Source: Chrysopilus asiliformis
Taxonomy: Eukaryota > Arthropoda > Insecta > Diptera > Rhagionidae
Direction of reading: 5' to 3'
Length of the DNA stretch: 64,000 nucleotides
Assembly (NCBI GenBank): GCA_964034945.1
Contig: OZ035960.1
Coordinates: 111,607,324 to 111,671,323, forward strand
Every line of letters begins with the position of its first letter. Position 1 is the stretch's first letter. This document shows positions 1 through 10,612 of this stretch, in pieces. The translations under genes and the position numbers were made by a program. Under the pieces are notes generated by a model, which was not told where the DNA came from, ran no database searches, and saw only the letters and a list, made by a program, of their open reading frames with translations.

Positions 1-1024
1 AAACTTTTTTTTATCGTAGTCGGGTTTTGATTTTTCAATTTTGTTTTTATTTCTTTTTATTTGATACGTTTTTCCCCATAATTGACTAATTTTATACAAT
101 TCCATCTAATTTTTTTACCGTGCACGGAAAGCGATTTTGATAAAAAAACCTCTTTGATACATTTAGAAAAATTTCCTCAATTGGATTTTGATGTACGGAA
201 AAGTTATGAAAACTTATGTACTTAGAACTCATTTGGAGATCTGGATTTAAAAAAAAATCACGTTTAATTCAAAAGGAAGAAAATTGAAAATGGGTTTTTA
301 CCTAATTTGAAAATAATTTCATCAATTTCATGACAATCACGATATTTGAATGACTTTAAATTTAATTGATTTTTTTTGCTGTAAATGTAGATGAAATTTT
401 CAATTTGTTCATAAGCCATTGATTTTGGAAATTCTGAAGAATTGCCTAATTATGTGTGGAAAATCCGCAAATAGTTCGAATTGATAAAATCGAAAATGGC
501 TGATAAACATTTTTCACATAGAAATTAATTAAATTACTCTGTATAAAGCCGAAACACTCTATTAAAATATTTTACGTTCAGAGACTAAAATTGTTTACTA
601 AAACCTTGAATAGCAATTGAGTGGAATGGCATATCCGTAATACTGGTTAATACCTGATTGAAATTGGTTTCAATTGGCAAACAAACAATTAGTAATTTAA
701 TACAGTATTCTTGGAACTGAATTAATCATTGGTTATAACAAATTCATCAATCCGACAAAATACTTTCAGTAATAAGCACGAATTATTCGTATGTGATGTG
801 GAATGTTTTTACATTGGAAATGGATTAATTACTAATATTGGGATATATTATGATTAAATAATTTAATCTTCAAATGCAATGACCAGGACTTACAGTAGCC
901 AGAATTATTATGTAACAGAACACGGTGGCTAATCAAAATCTAATCAAGTAAAATCAATATGGAAATCATTTAATGAGTCTGCCATATATGAGTTTTATTC
1001 TACGCATGACTAATGATAAACATA
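1..1024. other. AT-rich unique DNA, nothing recognised
   Basis: Short A and T runs dominate and no reading frame, hairpin or repeat shared with the rest of the window was found. Confidence 0.5.
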
Positions 1025-1026
1025 TA

Positions 1027-1057
1027 CCAGGGGTGTTAGTTGAAATTTGCCGGTTTT
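1027..1057 (+). repeat. Mariner left terminal inverted repeat
   Basis: The 31 bp match the complement of 3286-3316 without mismatch. TA at 1025-1026 is the target duplication. Confidence 0.95.
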
Positions 1058-1613
1058 TTCGATAAAGAAAACACTTAATTCTCAAGGGAATCTCAAAAAA
1101 TTTTTATTCAAAGTATTGTCCATTTGATTTTGCACATTTTGCCCATCTCCCAGGCAATTTATGGATGCCATCCCAAAAGAACTGTTTCTCCTTCGAGCTA
1201 AACCACTCATCGAGCCATTTTTTCACTTCTTCGAAATCGGCGAAGTGCTGCTCTGCAAGCGCGTGCCCCATCGATGCAAAAAGATAGTAGTCAGATGGAG
1301 CCAGGTCTGGAGAGTACAGCGGGTGCGGTAATACTTCGCATCCAAGTGATTTGAACACTTTTTTGACTGATTTTGCTGTGTGAGACAGCGCGTTGTCATG
1401 CTGCAAAATCACCTTACCATGTCTTTCAGCGGATTGCGGACGTTTTTTGATCAATTCATGGTTCAAATTGATCATTTGTTGTCGGTAGCGATCAGTATCA
1501 ACTGTTTCTCCAGGTTTCAACAGTTCATAATATACGACACCAATCTGGTTCCACCAGACACGTTTTTTGTCCTGGATGTTGAAATCACCACTTTTGGATT
1601 GTCGAAACCACGT

Positions 1614-3000
1614 CCCAATTGACCAACTTTTGGATTTTTGTACCATATCCAAGTTTACCACTCAATTTTCCTTTATAAAGTTTCAGATAATTAGAGGGTA
1701 CACTTGGAATTTTGTACCATATGGTACGCTATGGTACGGAATCCCATGTATGTTCCAAAAATGGACTGCAATAATGATGAAATTTCCATAAATTTTTCCA
1801 TGTCGCGCAGAAAAATGATAGGATAAGTACCAGTATAATTTCAATGTGACGTCACAAGTTTTTTAGTTGAATTTTAGCAGCCTGCGGTTGCGAAATCAAA
1901 CTGAAACACATTTGGTACCTCCCATAAATTTTTCCATGACGCGCAGAAAAATAATAGGAAAAGTAGAAGGAAATATAGTAGGAAAAGTACTAGGAAAAAT
2001 GCTAGGAAAAGTACTGGGAAAAATGCTAGGACATATATTTTCATATTTTCGGTACACAAGCTTTTCTATTAGTGGTCTCATTAGCCGCTGTAAGCATCCA
2101 ATTCCCTGCTGTTAATGTTTGGATGCCTGCAGCAGGTAATTAGACTACTAGTAGAACTGCGCCACACTTGTGCATGACGAAAAAATGGCGACGATTTTGT
2201 TAGTCGATTCGTCAGTTCTAAAAACTCGATTTTAAAGCGATTCCAATAATTTTTCATAAAACTGATGCAAAAAATCAGTTTTTGGAAAGCATTTCTTAGT
2301 TTAGACATTAGTTAGAATGCTTTTTTGAAATATTTTTTATGCCAATTTTTTTCAGATTTCGATCATTTTTTCCCATTTTCGAAAAATACTAAACGCGAAT
2401 AGTATTTTTTCGAGGTAACACGAAATCATTCGTCGAGAGATTTCATTCGTTTGAAGTTTTTGTAAGAAAAATCATGTAAAATCAATTATTTTCATTTCGC
2501 ATCATATTGGCCGTCATAAAACATTTCCTCCATACGAATATTTAATATAGAAACTATCAGAAACAAACAAGCATCTCTTAATTTTTAAAGTCATCACACT
2601 AAAACAATTTCCGCTCATTAGTTGCATATATTAAATTCTATGAACACACACTAAGCAAGAAACAGAAAGAGATTCCATATCAACAATTATTTTGAGTATA
2701 GGAAAAACGCTCGGAAAAAAAATAGGAAAATATGCTGGAATTCTATATGGTACATCGGTACAATCAGTGACGTCATTAATTTATTGCGTACGTCATGACT
2801 TTCTATTTGTGGTACATTCCAATAACAATTCCAATTAAAACTCCTATTGGAATATGGTACAAAAATCGACCATTTTCACAGGAAAAAACCTTGGATTTCC
2901 AGCCAAAATTGCATGATTGGTACCGACAAATGGACCATTGGTACATGGTACAAAAAGGATTGGAAATCCAACTGAATTTCCATGAATTTGGTCAATTGGG
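1614..3000. mobile_element. Unclassified DNA element nested in mariner, GTAC-rich ends
   Basis: The element breaks the mariner codons for E-T-W, so the empty site (gagacgtgg on the minus strand) can be inferred. Its ends are a 13-bp inverted repeat, CCCAATTGACCAA (1614-1626) and its complement (2988-3000). This leaves a 2-bp duplication, GT on the plus strand at 1612-1613 and 3001-3002. A 3-bp reading (GAC) with 12-bp ends plus one extra base is equally possible. Both flanks inside carry repeated TTTTGTACCAT-like motifs in opposite orientation (near 1637, 1707, 2748, 2850 and 2940), typical of subterminal binding sites. I see no transposase frame, so it is non-autonomous. I could not assign the superfamily. 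Confidence 0.8.
1957..2030. repeat. 12-bp tandem repeat inside the nested element
   Basis: About six units of the form GGAAAAGTACTA or GGAAAAATGCTA follow one another. Just upstream, the stretch around 1791-1840 recurs at about 1925-1970 (shared core tttttccatg-cgcgcagaaaaat), so this part of the element grew by tandem duplication. Confidence 0.8.
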
Positions 3001-3318
3001 GTCTCATATGTTCTTATGGTTGGGGAATGATCACCGTAGGTTTCTACCAGGAAACGATGGCTTTCAGCGGCTTTTTTCTTTTGATTAAAGAGAAAAAGTA
3101 ATGCGTGCCGCGAATGCACGTTTTCAGGCACAAAACTTGACATTTTCAAACAGCTTTAACGCTATGACGTTGTTATTTTGACGGAACGTAACTTGTGTAG
3201 TTTTGAAGATTAATGTCAATACAAAAATATGACATAGATGCCAAATCGTAGAAATGTATACATATCTCTAGCGACAGCTATTAGTAAAACCGGCAAATTT
3301 CAACTAACACCCCTGGTA

Positions 3319-3663
3319 AAATCGTTTAGTGAATTTTGAAAAAAATTACTTCTTGGGACTGGGTGATTGAAAAAAAGCGCACTTTGTTTAAAAATGGTAA
3401 GGCTCCTTAAAATTACTTCGAAGAAGGAAAACTGAAGGGAAACTCTTAAAGCAATAAAATTCTTAAAATCACTTTCAAGAAGGAAAACGGTTTTATCGTA
3501 ACATGAGAAACCCGATTTTTTCGTATGAGCAATTTTCCTTTGTGTTTTTCCCTGTTGGTTTTTCCATGTGAGTTTTTTCCCGTGGGCTACTCTCAGGTAT
3601 CCCAGTTCGGTTTTTTTGTTTAAAATTTTTTATTTTTGTATAAATCTTAAAAATATATAAATA
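3319..3663. other. Unique AT-rich spacer
   Basis: It holds a loose direct repeat (cttaaaattact-tcgaagaaggaaaac, near 3410 and 3460) and nothing else that I can name. Confidence 0.4.
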
Positions 3664-4262
3664 AACTAGCTTGCATACCCGTCGTTGCCGAGTTAAGTTT
3701 TTTCAATTTTTGTTTTTTATGGTCTGTTGGAGCTAAACTTCAGGCCAATCGGCTCGGTAGTTTCCCCGCGAAAGGGTAACATAGAGGAAGAGCTAAGTTT
3801 CGAGATCACTTTACCTCCTCCCCTTACTCCCCCACCTCTCGGGCTACTTTTTAATGGGTCTATGTTGGGACTGGACCCCCGACGAACATCTATGCCAAAT
3901 TTCAGGCCAATCGGTTCAGTAGTTTCCCCGCGAAAGAGTAACATAGCCCAAAAACTAAGTTTCGAGATGACTTTACCTCCTCCCCTTACTCCCCCACCTC
4001 TCGGGCTACTTTTTAATGGGTCTATGTTGGGACTGGACCCCCGACAAACATCTATGCCAAATTTCAGGCCAATCGGTTCAGTAGTTTCCCCGCGAAAGAG
4101 TAACATAGCCCAAAAACTAAGTTTAGAAATCACTTTACCCCCTCCCCTTACTCTCCCCACCCTTCGCGCTACTTTTCCGTATGCCTATATTGGAACAGAC
4201 ACTCATGCCAAATTTCAAGTCAATCGGTTCAGCCGTTTTTGCGTGAATGTTCCTCATTAAAT
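3664..4262 (+). mobile_element. Interspersed repeat family H, copy with three internal units
   Basis: The left end, ACTAGCTTGCATACCCGTCG, recurs inverted at about 10297 and resembles ends of small non-autonomous Helitron-like or SINE-like repeats common in insects (inference). The core, with ggccaatcggttcagtag, repeats at 3743, 3905 and 4067 with a 162-bp period. Because 162 is a multiple of three, long open frames exist on both strands by chance. The right part ends in caatcggttcagccgttttt and lacks the TCTGTCTG tail seen in other copies. Confidence 0.8.
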
Positions 4263-4320
4263 AAAGTGTAATAAAGTGTTAAATAAAGTGTAATGAACCA
4301 CATAAAGTGTAATGAACAAA
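4255..4320 (+). repeat. Short tandem array of ATAAAGTGTAAT-like units
   Basis: About four imperfect units, such as aaataaagtgtaat, lie directly after family H. This looks like local slippage. Confidence 0.7.
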
Positions 4321-4436
4321 AATTAGATTATTATTTTGCCATATTGTAGTTTTGAAGTCATTAGAAACTGTTTGACGGTATAAAAAAACTCAGTTGGAAA
4401 CGATATGATTTCATTTTACATACTATATATTGTAGT

Positions 4437-4830
4437 TGCAAACATAAGAAAAGCTACAATTGACCAATCGTCAAATACTCTACATGACGACAGACAAAAT
4501 GTTTATTTAAAAAAATCAATTTGTATAAAAGAGGGGGAAAAGAGAGGTCCGATTGGATTTTGATGTATTGAGGGGCTATGTAAAATCATGTTCTAAACAC
4601 ATTTTATCTTTATAAATTTTTCGATACGATGCACAGTTGTCGAGAAAACAGCAAAAAAAATATTAGAGAAAAAGTATTGGTATGAGAAAGTGGGGAAGCA
4701 GGGGACCTATTGGTTTGTAATGTATGGAACGGTTATGTAAAATCCTATTCTAAACACATTTTATCTCTATAAATTTTTCAATATGACTCACCGTTTTCAT
4801 GAAAATTGCAAAAAACTGCTTCTTTTGCAT
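4437..4830 (+). repeat. Old diverged relative of Rep-1 with internal duplication
   Basis: It begins like Rep-1 (aacataa-aaaagcta-aattg) and contains the gattggattttgatgta stretch. A block near 4550-4660 is repeated near 4715-4815 (shared core ctaaacacattttatct-tataaattttt). It is clearly older than the copies at 12840 and 58031. Confidence 0.6.
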
Positions 4831-4857
4831 GGGAAGGAATTAAATTAAAAAATTGAA

Positions 4858-4916
4858 TATTCCGGGACAAAAGTTTTGTTTCCGGGTTTACCAAACCAGA
4901 ACTTATGGTGACCATA
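4858..4916 (-). repeat. Rep-3 fragment
   Basis: Read on the minus strand it has the CCCGGAAAC-AAA-TTTTGTCCCGG block seen at 37820-37850. It stops where the TA-flanked MITE begins. Confidence 0.6.
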
Positions 4917-5170
4917 ATTGAGGCGTTAAAAGCTAGAATGGACCAAGCCACATAATCGAGTTTTTATAGCTTTTCCACTTTTGTACTATTATTGACTGTA
5001 AATATTTGGAAAAAAAAATTTCTGTGGACTTTATTACTCAATGTTGAAATGTTCTATTGTGCATCCAAACATTTATATCTAAAAACTTACTCGCAATAGT
5101 GATTCAAACACAAAAAAATTCACGATTACCGATATGTGGGTTGGTCCACTCTAGCTTTTAACGCCTCAAT
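4917..5170. mobile_element. 254-bp MITE, TA target duplication
   Basis: The ends are inverted repeats of about 36 bp with few mismatches, ATTGAGGCGTTAAAAGCTAG on the left and its complement ending at 5170. TA flanks both sides (4915-4916 and 5171-5172), which suggests mobilisation by a Tc1/mariner-type transposase. No coding capacity. An internal 58-bp stretch (5038-5095) recurs with few changes at 42491-42548. Confidence 0.88.
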
Positions 5171-5172
5171 TA

Positions 5173-6721
5173 TAAGGGGCATATATTCCTGGTGCCACTA
5201 TGGAAACAAACACAATTTTCAGTTAAAAAAATCAAAATTTCAAGCATTTCTTTTAAAAGAGGAAGACTTTCCTTAAGTGTGATTTAATAACAACGCAATA
5301 TATGCACACTTAGGCAACAGTTAAATTTAAGCTAATGGAACAATAAACTCTTAAGTGTTTTATTTTTCTGATTTTCTCAGTATTTTCTTCTTATGTTATT
5401 TGTTTATTTTTATTTTTCCCTAATTCAGTTTGCTTTCAATATTTTTTTTCGTTCGTTTCTTTTTTTGTTTCGTATTGTTTCTTGATTTTCCTATTTTGGA
5501 GTTAGCCTCCCATAACTTTTTAAGCCAAATTCCACTTAAGACACTCGTTTTGAATACCAATCGGTTATAAGAAATAACACACTGATCCCACTTAAGGGGA
5601 TTTTTTAATACAATCAGAAAGTTGCTTGGTTGCTTGCTGCTAACTTTGGTTCTTAAATGAACAAAATAAACTAACGAAAATAAAATAAAGTTTCAACGTG
5701 GCGGCTCCTACTGGCTTCGAGTCAATCCTCTTCCTGTTTTCCTCCTGCTCCAGTTTTTTTCCCTCTTCACATTAGAGTGGATCGCTGGTGGCTTTTTTTT
5801 TGGTTTTTGTTGCCACATAAAATGTGTGTGTAGTTTTGTCACCATCCTACCACAAATCGGTAGGAAAAGCCCCTTCGTAGCAAAAAAACCACACAGAAAA
5901 ACTTTTTTTTTTCAAGCCCTCGTATTTCCTTCAGTTCATAACAACATGAGGTTGTATAGTGAAAGTGTTGCACATTAACGAATTCCTTTCACGTTCAATT
6001 TTGGTTGTGAGTTTTTTAGTTCAGTTTCTTATCCATGATGTTGCTCAATTCGGAATCCACAAAGTTTTTTTCTTGCCATTAAAACAATACGTTGTTTGAG
6101 AAAAATTCAACCACTATTCGTATAGACGTAGAAAAAAATAATAATGATAAAATAGACTATAATGTAAAATAAAATAAGGAAAAGTCAGCCAGTCGGGTGG
6201 ACGACAGAATTTAAGCACTTTTTTGCCAGATAACTCCATAGTTTTGGCATTATAGAATTTCGAAATCCCATTGGAAAGGAATTTCTAGATGCTGAAACGT
6301 GAATGAAAACCAAAGAATAGCCATTGGTGAGATTCGTTGTTGCATTGTCAGCATTTTACTAATAGTTTTCTTTGCATGGAATTTCAATGATGGTTATTGG
6401 GAGGTTTCCGAGACTGTCTAAAATTTCCCCATTCAGTACTTGTTGATTCCATTTCAGAAAGACAAAATAAATATTGTCACTATAAATGAATAGAAAAGGA
6501 GATGAAATTTTCGCTTTCTTATAGAATTTTAATATGTAACTAATTAGAATGATCAGGAAAGGAGTTTGGGAGGGGGAGAGGGATAGAGGGGGGCAGGGTT
6601 GGTGGTATTATTTGTGGAAAGTGAAAAGTAACAGAAACAAAATGTTACTTCTCGTCGCGGCAACTTTTGGTCCTCAAAAAGCCTTTCCGACGTACACGCT
6701 TCTTCACTTTTTAGCGCGATA
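5173..6721. other. No gene seen
   Basis: AT-rich DNA. A C/T-rich stretch lies near 5700-5770 and a G/A-rich purine run near 6550-6600. The phrase cggcaacttttgg-c occurs at about 6658 and again inside the next MITE, so the MITE may overlap an older relative here. Confidence 0.4.
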
Positions 6722-7067
6722 TTACACACGGCAACTTTTGGGCTTATTTAAGCCGATTTTTGGGAGAAACGACTGAGGAGGGAAAAGTTGCCACTCGAAA
6801 TCATGGCTTATTGACAGTCTGTATACATGCAAAGCGTGTGAACCGGTTTGAGAAAAGTAGTAGGCAGAAATCATTTTCGTTCTGACCGTCAGCAGGTAAA
6901 GATCTTGGGAAGTATATGAGCAGCAGCAATTTCAATGGTTTGAGTCCACACACACACATGTAAACTTGTGTAGCATATGCAAACAGGATTGGCTTATTTA
7001 AGCCACAAATGTAAGCACATTAGCTTATTAAGCCCAAAAGTTGCCGGCTTAAATAAGCCAAGTGTAA
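6722..7067. mobile_element. 346-bp MITE with GGCTTA-TT-TAAGCC motifs
   Basis: The ends are TTACAC at 6722 and GTGTAA ending at 7067, flanked by TA (6720-6721 and 7068-7069). Both subterminal parts carry GGCAACTTTTGGGCTTA in opposite orientation. The motif GGCTTATTTAAGCC occurs at 6741-6754 and 6991-7004, and inverted at 7046-7059. No open frame of note. It is probably a Tc1/mariner-type MITE (inference from TA). Confidence 0.7.
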
Positions 7068-7069
7068 TA

Positions 7070-7930
7070 CCGGACTAGCAAAAACATGTGTACAACAAGC
7101 GATAGCTCATGTGTGTGTGGTTCTCATATGTGTTGTATTCCCATCTCATTCCTTTATTAGCTAGCACCGAGGCAACATCAATTGCCACAATAGAAACTGT
7201 CAGCAATAGAAGAATAAGGACTGGTAATTTGTGAAAAATAAACTACCTGCAATTGGGATTTCATTATTTGCATTCAATTTTTGTTTATTTGGGATAAGTT
7301 TACGAGTCGGTGGCTAAGCACCGACTGCCTCAATGAAATTACGCACACATGCATGCTGACGTGCTACACGAGCGACTTCGTTTGTGTGCGTAAAAGAAGA
7401 CGAGAAGAACTACAGAACTATATAACATAGAACAACTGTCACCATACAAAGCTCTGCTGAAAAATGGTCCCAAAAGTATTTCCCTCTTTATCGTACTTGA
7501 ACGCATCCACTGAACTGTATAAGGTCGCGAAATTCAAATTTAGTTTGCCGCGAAATTCAAATTTCACAAGTTTGAGACTAACTTTAGGCGCAAACAAATA
7601 ACTTTAGGCGCCAACACCATTCCGAAAGTCTATTTTCCTTTGACAGCTCACGGTTTAAACGAGAGGACTATATTTATTTTCATACGGTTATCTTGCTCTT
7701 ACTTGACTCGTTTTGATTCACTGAACTGTATTGAAATGGGACCATTTGAGACAGCAAATCGGGCGATCTAGTATATCTATGAGAAGAACACTTTTCGAGT
7801 GGCGGGTTTTCCCCTCTTGCCGCACTCGTTTCTTTCCTACAATTTGGTGAAGTTGCGGCATGCTGATGACCGAAAGTTGCTCCGTGTACGCCCTCGCTAA
7901 GAATGTTCATCTGCGGCGCATTTCTTTTTA
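7070..7930. other. No gene seen; short direct repeats
   Basis: GCGAAATTCAAATTT occurs twice (about 7527 and 7550), AACTTTAGGCGC twice (about 7582 and 7600) and CACTGAACTGTAT twice (about 7509 and 7720). A 76-codon minus frame at 7680-7910 has no recognisable product. The sequence ctgcggcgca at 7911 is a Rep-3-like motif. Confidence 0.4.
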
Positions 7931-8370
7931 ACCCATTCCGGAAATTTATTAGTTTTTTTTTGCTTTTTACTTTCCTCTTCTATAGAAGAAATGTATTTTT
8001 TTTATGTTTGTGCATCTGTCTGTTGGTCTGTCCGTTGCACGTACCTTAAATAACTTGAGAACGCGTTGATCTAGTGGCTTCAAAATTTTTCGTAAATAAG
8101 TTTTACGAAAAACCTTCTGTTCTATCAGCTTTTGGAAAAGTAACGGTAGTTATAACGGTTACCAACTATACTATTTAAAAAAAAATAGGTTTTTTTTGAG
8201 AATATCTCGAAAACTACGCGATTTTAAGAAAAAATGAATATAACAAAATCTTAAGGACGTAAAATTTTCTACATTTTTTGCTTAAAGAGTTTTTACGTAT
8301 CTTTAACGGTTTTCCAGATATTTGAAAAAATATTATTTCTTACGTATTTTTTTCCGAAACTAAATATTGC
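7931..8370 (-). repeat. Rep-2 interspersed repeat, minus copy
   Basis: Read on the minus strand it has the family blocks in order: cgtaaaaa near 8290-8320 beside aatatctggaaaaccgttaaag, atttcaagc-like text, the block gaacgcgtt-ctcaagttatt, a short GACAGAC run, and the terminal cttctatagaag near 7980. The same order is seen at 40045-40885. Family H, Rep-1 and Rep-2 all carry a CAGACAGACGGA run, perhaps by convergent expansion. Confidence 0.7.
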
Positions 8371-9881
8371 TTTTAATATTATTGTCTACAATTAAATAAA
8401 AAAAAAATTAAAAAAAAAAATCTAATCGATACTATTGAATTAAAATCTAACATTATGGGTCCAGCGTAATCAAATTTTGATAACATATAGATTTTTTACC
8501 TTGCAATAGTACTGCATAAAATAAAATAAAATAAAATAAAAAAAGCAACACATCCGATAATCACGAAATCCGGTTTCGGTAATAACCAACTCAACATTCA
8601 ATTATGATTTTACTGAATTCAAATGAATTCCATTTCAGATAAAAAGTTTCCACCAATCTCTGTTAGAAAAGCTCGGGAAATCTCTTATGCGAAAAATGTA
8701 GATTTTCTGGTGGCTGAGGGAAATAATGTAAAAGATTTTCAAAAATGATAACTACCGTTATTCCATTTGATGCTTAAAGGAAATCTATTGGTAATTTGTG
8801 AACGACCCTTATCTGCTAGTCATTTTACAAAAAATAACAGAAGCCAAGCTAACAAAATGTCAAAGGGAGCTCATAGGGAGAGAGAGAGGAAATGAAACTT
8901 TTAGTGATGAAATCCGTAAAAGAACAGGTATCCAATTTTACTCACAAATATTTTCTATCTTTAATTCGTAGAGAAATCAGAAAAAATCCCAATCTGTGTC
9001 TCTCGTTTTGCCCCTCATTTCCTGATAACCAAAATTCGAAAAAAAAAATCCAGCAAAGAAAAAAGTCCTCCGAAGCGGAAAGCAGTTATCAAGGCATTTT
9101 AGGCTATGAGGTTTTGATCCTTTTTAAGGGAAAGTTTGATATGCAAATTTTAAATTTCCTTTTTAGCTCTTTGCCGGATTTTTTTTTCTCGTTCGTCTTT
9201 TCCGATGGAAAAAAATGCGAAGGAAATTTAAAAAAAAAATGAAAACATTTCAGCCAACTGCCGATGTTGAGATAGACTCTTTTCTCAGTAAGGACTGTGC
9301 AAGAAAAACTAAGAAAATTTTCCGAGGGGACTCTCCAGCGCGATGCCCGCCACAATCGAATAATTTAAATATCGAGCTATTGGATAAAAGGTTATTGAAA
9401 AAGTTCAATCGCAATCATGCTTATATATTTTATCTGAAAAGGAAGTGTCTTTAAATTAGTGATTTCGCTTAGAAAGTATCTCTTATCCCTTAAGTATTCA
9501 TCCTTTAGAAGAAAAAAAAAACTACCTTCATATTTACATATAAATTTCTGTTGCCTGAAATACTCTTAACGAAAGTTTTCTTTTTCTGATTTTTTTCTTC
9601 ATTATTGTTGTTGCTTTGTTTGTTAGTTGTGTCTTGTTGCTGATATTATTCAAAAGAATGCCTTTACCTGGGCGTTTGCAGGTGTGGTGGACGTGTTCCG
9701 TTAAAGCGGCGCCACATACAATATAAACGATCAAGGTGGATATCCTTTCTGACTGTATCTACACTTTGTTTGGGTCCTTTTTTGTGATTTTTATGGAAAT
9801 CAGCTAAGGATGATGTTCCACGGAGTGGAATTAAAGTGGATTTTAGTTTATTATCGTGAGAGTTCTTTGGTGATTTACTTA
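8371..9881. other. No gene seen; AAAAT microsatellite
   Basis: An (AAAAT)n run lies at about 8518-8545. Several A-run-driven open frames of 80-116 codons lie between 8892 and 9454 on both strands; their Lys, Phe and Ser bias follows from A and T runs, so I do not call them genes. Confidence 0.45.
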
Positions 9882-10297
9882 ATCATACTAATCATACTAA
9901 TATATAAAAATGAGTTGGTGTCTGTCTGTCTGGCTGTTCCTCTTTCACGCAAAAACAACTGAACCGATTGACTTGAAATTTGGCATGAGTCTCTGTGGTA
10001 GTTCTGGTTCCAACATAGGCATACGGAAAAGTAGCGTAAGTGGTAGTGGGCGGGGGGAGGGTGGGGGGTAAGGGGAGGGGGTAAAGTGATTTCGAAACTT
10101 AGTTTTACTGCTATGTTACTCTTTCGCGGAGAAACTACTGAACCGATTGGCCTGAAATTTGGCATAGATCTTCGTCGGGGGTCCAGCCCCAACATAGATC
10201 CATTAAAAAGTTTTTAATTTCTTTCTGGTTTTCTTCGTATTCTAAAACTTAAACAAAAAGCTTAACTCGGCAACGACGGGTATGCAAGCTAGTTTAA
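9882..10297 (-). mobile_element. Interspersed repeat family H, single-unit copy
   Basis: The minus-strand copy starts at about 10297 with ACTAGCTTGCATACCCGTCG, has one 162-bp-type unit (10080-10195), then the CAGACAGACAGACACCAA run. It ends in a TATATTAGTATGAT tail whose 9-bp unit is repeated (9882-9899 on the plus strand). The tandem 3' tail resembles those of LINE- or SINE-like elements, whereas the 5' text resembles Helitron-like repeats. I leave the class open. Confidence 0.8.
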
Positions 10298-10410
10298 TAT
10301 GTAGCTAATATAAAGAAAGGAAAATTTAATGTGACCAAGCCATAAAAATTGAAAACTTGTCCAGACTTAGGTTTTCGTTTGAGGTATTTTGCTAGGGTTG
10401 AGCTATAGCT

Positions 10411-10612
10411 AGGTTGGCCATAGGTGACGGAATGATAGGACAGTCCCAGATTTAGACATATCGGTCGTCCCGGCAACTAAACTTTTGTCCCGGATTTTTC
10501 AATCTGGAGTTAAGTTTTTTCAAACGCAAGAAAAATGCGTTACTAAATATGCGGAAATACACTACTTGTGGGGAGTGCTATAATTCACATTTTTCTTTTC
10601 GCCTGCGGCATA
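10411..10612 (+). repeat. Rep-3 interspersed repeat
   Basis: It contains GGTTGGCCATAGG, the block gtcccggcaactaaac-ttttgtcccgg (about 10469-10497) and the terminal TTCGCCTGCGGCATATT (about 10598-10614). The order matches 37783-37936. Confidence 0.65.

Larger units (their letters stand above)
1104..3143 (-). pseudogene. Mariner transposase, broken (internal deletion plus insertion)
   Basis: Mariner transposases cut and paste the element using a DD34D triad. On the minus strand the frame starts at the ATG at 3143 (SSFVPENVHSRHALLF) and gives about 48 residues of the first helix-turn-helix region, ending in RTYET. The frame is then cut by the 1387-bp insert and resumes near 1613 with WFRQSKSGDF. 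After DKKR it jumps straight to VWWNQIGVVYYELL, so about 130-140 residues with the second helix-turn-helix and the first catalytic Asp (the TGDE region) are missing. The second and third catalytic Asp remain, in LQHDNA and SPDLAPSD, with 34 residues between them. The C-terminus GQYFE and its TAA at 1104 are intact. About 216 of some 345 family residues remain. The identification rests on family knowledge and is firm; the copy cannot encode an active enzyme. Confidence 0.93.
1027..3316 (-). mobile_element. Mariner transposon, mauritiana-type, interrupted and deleted
   Basis: The two ends are a perfect 31-bp inverted repeat (1027-1057 and 3286-3316, outer bases CCAGGGGTGTTAGTTGAAAT), each flanked by TA (1025-1026 and 3317-3318), the target duplication of Tc1/mariner elements. 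The inside encodes, on the minus strand, recognisable mariner transposase. The 2290-bp length is above the usual 1.3 kb because a 1387-bp foreign element sits inside (1614-3000). Without it about 903 bp would remain, so roughly 400 bp of mariner is also missing. The element cannot be autonomous, but its intact ends could in principle still be recognised by a related transposase. Confidence 0.95.

Noticed and set aside
3727..4260. 177-codon plus frame and a 147-codon minus frame with three repeats
   Set aside because: They follow from a stop-free 162-bp repeat unit inside family H. Both strands are open and the single-unit copies elsewhere have no such gene.
7680..7910. 76-codon minus frame with mixed composition
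   Set aside because: No recognisable family, no splice or promoter signals, and the start lies at a repeat motif.
8892..9454. Overlapping frames of 79-116 codons
   Set aside because: Both strands are open through A and T runs; amino-acid bias is typical of such runs.
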